DNA from: an uncultured Eubacterium sp.
GTDB lineage: Bacteria; Bacillota_A; Clostridia; Lachnospirales; Lachnospiraceae
DNA length: 8,810 nucleotides
Direction of reading: 5' to 3'
NCBI GenBank assembly: GCA_947653505.1
Contig: CANTHI010000128.1
Coordinates: 1 to 8,810 of the forward strand
Below, one piece after another: positions 4,876 through 8,810 of this stretch. The notes beneath the pieces were generated by a model, which worked only from the letters and a program-made list of their open reading frames with translations, was not told the origin of the DNA and searched no databases. The stretch's first letter is position 1; every line of letters begins with the position of its first letter. The translations under genes and the position numbers were made by a program.

Positions 4876-5990
4876 GCCAGCCTTCTGGTCACTTTGCCGT
4901 CACATGCGGACATATAAGTATCATAAAACTTCTCTACCTGTTCATCCGCTCCGGATTTTTCTTCCAGCGCGCGTATCACTTCGCCTGCCAGCTGCTCCTT
5001 CTTTGTAACTATGTTTCCCGGCAGCGTCTGATAATCCAGATAAAAGCCGCGTTCTACGCCGTATTCTTTCATGTCCGGCGCATAAAATAACATCGGCTTT
5101 TTATAAATACTGTATTCAAACAAAATCGAAGAATAGTCCGTAATCAGCAAATCAGTCACCGGAAGCAGCTGGTCTGTCGTCAGGGTGCTGTTATCGTACG
5201 GATATTTTCTGGTAAGCAGCGGATGTACCTTGATGATTACGAAAATGTCTTCCGGCAGCTGCCTGCACATTTCCATAATGTCTTCATACTGCTCCAGCTT
5301 TGGATCCAGCGGATATCCACGGAAGGTCGGCGCCCAGAGCACGATCTTTTTTCCACGGGCCTTTTTGTGCGTCTTTTCAAACAAATCCCTGCACGCCCGC
5401 TGGTAGGATGCCTTGAAATATTTATCTGTGCGGCAGACGCCAAGCGGCTGGAATACTCCCTTTGGAAGACGCATCGCACTCTGAAAATGCCGTGCGCAGC
5501 CCGCTGCGCTGACCGTTACGATATCATAATTGCGAAATACATTGCCTTTGTAAACAGCCGGAATATCTCCCGGTGTATCGTAGCCAAATTTTTTAAATGC
5601 GCCGCATCCATGCCAGAGCTGGATGACCGTCGTTTCCTTACGCTTTTTGCACGAAGCGACCGGTAAAAAATTGTCGCAGATTACGACATACTCCGCTCTG
5701 GCATAGTATTTCATAAACAGCAGCATCCGTCTGAGCAGCTTCCAGAAGGAGAGCTGCTGGTAATCATCGTAGATCTCAACGACTTTCTTCCTACCACGCC
5801 GCTTTACTTCCCGCACAAGCGGCGCCATACTGGACGGCACTTTTGCGTTATGTGCGTCTGCAAATACAACCAGTCCTTTTTCAATCTGTTTTGTCCTGTG
5901 CAGATGATATACGGCCGGAAGCAGGAGATTTTGTACCGCCATCTTGATATACTGCCGTACCAGAACTTTTAAATCTGTTTTTAATTTCAT
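4857..5990 (-). CDS. TagB/TagF-family polyol-phosphate transferase (first of two)
   Basis: A 377-residue CDP-glycerol glycerophosphotransferase family protein, paralogous to the one at 1616-2833 and of TagB/TarB size. Motifs: LWHGCGAFKKFG (125-136), LWAPTFRG (218-225), IKVHP (253-257), TDYSSILFEYS (284-294) and FYAPDMKEY...RGFYLDY (302-320). The two family histidines (127 and 256) are present. The ATG at 5990 follows AAAAGGA with suitable spacing. Residues 1-30 look amphipathic and could contact the membrane, as in TagF-type enzymes. With two paralogues in one operon, one may add the priming unit and the other extend the chain, or they may use different donors. The sequence does not decide which. 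The 3' end is part of a tandem 46-bp duplication. Confidence 0.9.
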   Translation of the reverse strand: MKLKTDLKVLVRQYIKMAVQNLLLPAVYHLHRTKQIEKGLVVFADAHNAKVPSSMAPLVREVKRRGRKKVVEIYDDYQQLSFWKLLRRMLLFMKYYARAEYVVICDNFLPVASCKKRKETTVIQLWHGCGAFKKFGYDTPGDIPAVYKGNVFRNYDIVTVSAAGCARHFQSAMRLPKGVFQPLGVCRTDKYFKASYQRACRDLFEKTHKKARGKKIVLWAPTFRGYPLDPKLEQYEDIMEMCRQLPEDIFVIIKVHPLLTRKYPYDNSTLTTDQLLPVTDLLITDYSSILFEYSIYKKPMLFYAPDMKEYGVERGFYLDYQTLPGNIVTKKEQLAGEVIRALEEKSGADEQVEKFYDTYMSACDGKVTRRLADRMGA

Positions 5991-6073
5991 ATTTCCGAGT
6001 CCTTTTCAAATACTACTGTCTCATAACGCCACCCGTCATGAAAAAGTATGGCAGATGGCAATTATTTTCAATT

Positions 6074-8002
6074 CTACCGGATCACAATGGTATATCCGGA
6101 TTCCACGCACTCTGCCAGCTCCCGCACGCTTCCATAAGATACCGCGATCCAGTCCACGCCCAGCGCCAGCGCCGCCAGAATATCCGTATACCGGCTGTAG
6201 GAAAATACACAGGACTTTAATTTCTGCTTCTTTAAATAAGACATAACTTCTTCATCCAGTGCTTCTTTTGGCATCGATACCCACTGGATCTTTTGTTTTT
6301 TGCAGTATTTGCCAATCGAATCCAGTGTCATGCCTTTCTCTTCCCGGATCTGCTGTTGCGGTATATAATACATCAGCTGCACCGGAAGTCCTGCCTCCTG
6401 TACAGCCTGCACGTCATACTTACTCTGCAGACGCACCAGCAGATGATCCCACAGACCGGCATCCCCTGCGCAGAGACTCCCCAGCTGGTCCAGCATCTGC
6501 GCAAGCGCTTCTTTTTTCGGTCTGCCGATGTCCAGAATCAGCTTCCAGCCCGCTTCCTCCTGCCGCATCCGCTGCAGCAGCTGCGCGGCGTCCATCGTCT
6601 CATAGCAGCCGTACATCTTACATGACAAAAACGTATCGTAGTCCATCCCGTCTGCGTACTGCTGCGCGTCCACGCCCAGTTTTTCATAAGAGCTTTTGGA
6701 CCACCCGTTGACACAGACCAGCTTTCCGTCGCTGGTCAGACGGATGTCCGCCTCAAGAATACGAAATCCATGCTCCAGCGCACGTTCCAGACCTTCCGGG
6801 CTATTCATGCCCGTATAGCGCAGATCCACACCGCCTGCCGCGGCTGCTACCAGCCGGTCTGCCCAGTTTCGTGGTTTTTTCAGATGTATGGAACGGTTTT
6901 TCTTCCATGCGGCATTACCGTAACGGTGTACAAACGCCCGCAGCGGACGCTGGACGCTCCGTTTTAAAGAGGCCGGACATGGCCGGACGCCGGCAGACAT
7001 ACTGTCCATCAGACACTGCACGATCTGCTGCGGCTGAAACTGCTCCTGCGTCAGAAAACGTTCCGGACAGCCAATCCGCTCTCCCCAGAACACCATTTTT
7101 TCATTCCATACAAGCCCGACGCTGGCAATGCCAAGCGCATAGGCAATAATATTGGCATGCATCCGGCAGGCTATGATTCCCGCAAACGATGCCGTCAGAG
7201 CAACCAGCTCCCTGCTTTCTACCGGTCTTGGTGCCAGCAGGATATCTGCCTCTGCCTCCCTGCCCAGATACTGCAGGATTTCTACCGCAAAGTCATAGTC
7301 CGAACGCAGTCCGTTCACATACAGCTTCCAGCGATAGCCACGCGCTTCCAGCTCCTTAATAATCCCCTGCCACAGCTCCAGCTGAAATTCACGGGTCACA
7401 TGCGGGAGTCCGTAGTCTTCAAAAATACGGTAACGCACAACGCCAAGTCCGATCATATCCGGCTGTGAGTTTCTTTGAATCCCATATACCTGCGGTGAAA
7501 AAACCGCCGGATCGATCGCGGATGCTGTAAAAATCCGGTCATTTTTCAGATAACCGCTTTGCAGCGTCTGCCTGTCGTCGCGCACCGTAACCGCTTTGAC
7601 ACAGTCCAGACTGAGCGCTTTAGCTAAAGCCAGACACCGCTCATCCGCAGCGTCATAGCCCTCTACCCCGACACAGTTAAAGTAAACCGGTATCCCGTAC
7701 TGACTGGCACATTCCAGTATTGGCGGCACATACCGGTAAAACTGCTCCTGCCGGTATTTGATCAGACCGCCGCCTGCAAATATAATCAGATCCGCTGTCT
7801 TTAACAGCTCTTCATCTTCACTCTGGATATCATAATACTGCAGCACATAGTGCTGTCTGGTCAGACGGGGCAGTGCCTGTCTGACCAGATATGCCGCGTT
7901 GTCCGCGATGACCTGGTCTCCAAGATTACGGTTGACGATCTGGACCAGCAGTATTTTTACTTTTTTCCGGTAAATAAGCTTCCGGTAAGGTCTTTTAAAC
8001 AT
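6074..8002 (-). CDS. Polysaccharide pyruvyltransferase fused to a degenerate GDPD-like domain
   Basis: A 642-residue two-domain protein. Residues about 15-335 are a polysaccharide pyruvyltransferase domain (CsaB/EpsO type, which forms ketal pyruvate on sugars or polyols using phosphoenolpyruvate): NLGDQVIADNAA (27-38), FAGGGLIKYR (75-84) and CRMHANIIAYALGIASVGLVW (279-299), with its characteristic RMH. Residues about 384-642 resemble glycerophosphodiester phosphodiesterase: GGVD...NSPEGLERALEHGF, then ILEADIRLTSDGKLV (415-429) with the metal-binding E417 and D419, LILDIG (488-493) and a final GVDWIAVSYGSVREL strand. Both family histidines are missing: no His near 380-400, and the usual HD after DGKLV is replaced by NG (432-433). 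The domain is thus probably inactive or altered, perhaps binding glycerophosphate polymers. GAGGA seven bases before ATG 8002 sets the start, which overlaps the previous gene by eight bases. Confidence 0.82.
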   Translation of the reverse strand: MFKRPYRKLIYRKKVKILLVQIVNRNLGDQVIADNAAYLVRQALPRLTRQHYVLQYYDIQSEDEELLKTADLIIFAGGGLIKYRQEQFYRYVPPILECASQYGIPVYFNCVGVEGYDAADERCLALAKALSLDCVKAVTVRDDRQTLQSGYLKNDRIFTASAIDPAVFSPQVYGIQRNSQPDMIGLGVVRYRIFEDYGLPHVTREFQLELWQGIIKELEARGYRWKLYVNGLRSDYDFAVEILQYLGREAEADILLAPRPVESRELVALTASFAGIIACRMHANIIAYALGIASVGLVWNEKMVFWGERIGCPERFLTQEQFQPQQIVQCLMDSMSAGVRPCPASLKRSVQRPLRAFVHRYGNAAWKKNRSIHLKKPRNWADRLVAAAAGGVDLRYTGMNSPEGLERALEHGFRILEADIRLTSDGKLVCVNGWSKSSYEKLGVDAQQYADGMDYDTFLSCKMYGCYETMDAAQLLQRMRQEEAGWKLILDIGRPKKEALAQMLDQLGSLCAGDAGLWDHLLVRLQSKYDVQAVQEAGLPVQLMYYIPQQQIREEKGMTLDSIGKYCKKQKIQWVSMPKEALDEEVMSYLKKQKLKSCVFSYSRYTDILAALALGVDWIAVSYGSVRELAECVESGYTIVIR

Positions 8003-8810
8003 TCGCTGTCCTCAAAACAGTTACCGCTCCACTGGCTACGCCAGACGAACTGATAAAGCGGATCGTAATCGTCTGCTCTGTCGTGGTCTGCGGCAGCTGC
8101 AGGGAATAAATATACCCGTTATATGCCTGATTGTATACACCGGACGGTATCGTATAATCTACCCCGTCGATATTGACCACTACCGTTCCCAGCTCTTTGG
8201 CAAGCACGTCCAGCTGCTGGGTATAAATGTTAATCTCACTCGTCAGTACAGACGGCGTCTCCGGCGTCACGACTGCCGGTACATATTCCGTTACGGTCTG
8301 TTCGGTAATCTCAGCGATCTTTCCTTCATTTCGTGCGATGACATATACTTTTTCACCCGCCTGCAGCGTCGTATTTAACGGACAGCTGAACTGACCCAGA
8401 CTGTCAAGCGCCACACGTGTACTGCTGCCCCGTACGGCTACATTTACCTGATAAAACGGCAGGGTATCCCCCTGGATCTGTGTGCTGTTTGTATATACCG
8501 GCTGCACAGTCGTATCTGCCTTCGTTGCATAGTTTTCAAACGGCTGTACAGATACAAAAGCTGCCGCGCTTGTCCGCGCAGTTCCCTCTTTTACATCACT
8601 GACCGTAACCTGCACGGTCTGGCCGGACGTATAACCATCTGTCTGTACAGCAAACGTACCATCCTGCGCTACCTCACCAGTATAGGTACGGTTTCCGGCG
8701 GTTACGGTTACTGTTGGGGACTGGTTCACGTTCGTAACCTGTCCATACAGATAATCCTCCACATCACATACTTCCTGTACGACTGGTACGTTTGGCGCTG
8801 CATCCGCCAC
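7995..8810 (-). CDS. Secreted Ig-like domain protein, C-terminal part (5' end outside window)
   Basis: The frame is open to the window edge, so the 271 residues seen are only the C-terminal part. The codon at the edge is not a reliable start. The sequence is rich in Thr, Val, Ser and Gln and poor in Lys, with three beta-rich segments of bacterial Ig-like type at roughly 18-86, 105-178 and 189-271. AQDGTFAVQTDGYTSGQTV in the first and SLGQFSCPLNTTLQAGEKVYV in the second resemble each other, as expected for tandem domains. There is no C-terminal LPXTG, membrane helix or charged tail, so any cell attachment must come from the missing N-terminal part or from non-covalent binding. Its stop overlaps the next gene's start (ATGTTTAA), which indicates coupled translation. 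Export is inferred from composition only. Confidence 0.7.
   Translation of the reverse strand: MADAAPNVPVVQEVCDVEDYLYGQVTNVNQSPTVTVTAGNRTYTGEVAQDGTFAVQTDGYTSGQTVQVTVSDVKEGTARTSAAAFVSVQPFENYATKADTTVQPVYTNSTQIQGDTLPFYQVNVAVRGSSTRVALDSLGQFSCPLNTTLQAGEKVYVIARNEGKIAEITEQTVTEYVPAVVTPETPSVLTSEINIYTQQLDVLAKELGTVVVNIDGVDYTIPSGVYNQAYNGYIYSLQLPQTTTEQTITIRFISSSGVASGAVTVLRTANV

Noticed and set aside
4263..5090. 275-codon plus-strand open frame
   Set aside because: It lies antisense to tarI and the upstream transferase, both of which have clear family motifs. Its sequence is typical of an antisense shadow, and it spans the repeated junction.
5991..6073. Possible terminator or promoter between the pyruvyltransferase fusion and the first transferase gene
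   Set aside because: Only weak, short complementarity and no T-run or promoter pair were seen; the genes are most simply co-transcribed.

Overview
The window looks like a chromosomal piece of a low-to-mid GC Firmicute, most likely a Clostridia/Lachnospiraceae-type gut anaerobe. This rests on the AGGAG-type ribosome binding sites, the TTGACA/TAAAAT promoter, the NifX-like anaerobe protein and the ribitol-type teichoic acid enzymes. It is an inference; no rRNA or marker gene is present.

Layout. (1) Bases 1-842 hold no convincing gene. They contain palindromic and inverted repeats, several strong hairpins and an AT-rich core. (2) Bases 808-1473 are a plus-strand unit: a near-consensus sigma-A promoter, a leader of about 210 nt with two 14-bp palindromes and five tandem 17-bp repeats, and a NifX/NafY-type metal-cluster protein with a His/Cys-rich tail. 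(3) Bases 1461-1606 form a 146-bp imperfect palindrome between convergent genes. It probably terminates transcription from both sides, and related copies of its arms lie at 562-633. (4) Bases 1616-8810 are a minus-strand operon. In transcription order it encodes a secreted Ig-like protein (5' part outside the window), a pyruvyltransferase fused to a degenerate glycerophosphodiesterase-like domain, a TagB/TagF-family polyol-phosphate transferase, TarI, TarJ, and a second TagB/TagF-family transferase.

How the genes fit together. TarJ reduces ribulose-5-phosphate to ribitol-5-phosphate and TarI converts this to CDP-ribitol. One or both transferases would then use CDP-ribitol (or CDP-glycerol made elsewhere) to prime or extend a teichoic-acid-like polymer. 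The pyruvyltransferase fusion may add a ketal pyruvate, and the Ig-like protein is an exported partner or simply a co-transcribed surface protein.

The most unusual features are structural. Two junctions in the operon carry tandem copies of the boundary between neighbouring genes: three 58-60-bp units between tarJ and the last gene, and two 46-bp units between the first transferase gene and tarI. The GDPD-like domain has lost both catalytic histidines. A dispersed palindromic element supplies the stop codon and last residues of the NifX-like protein.
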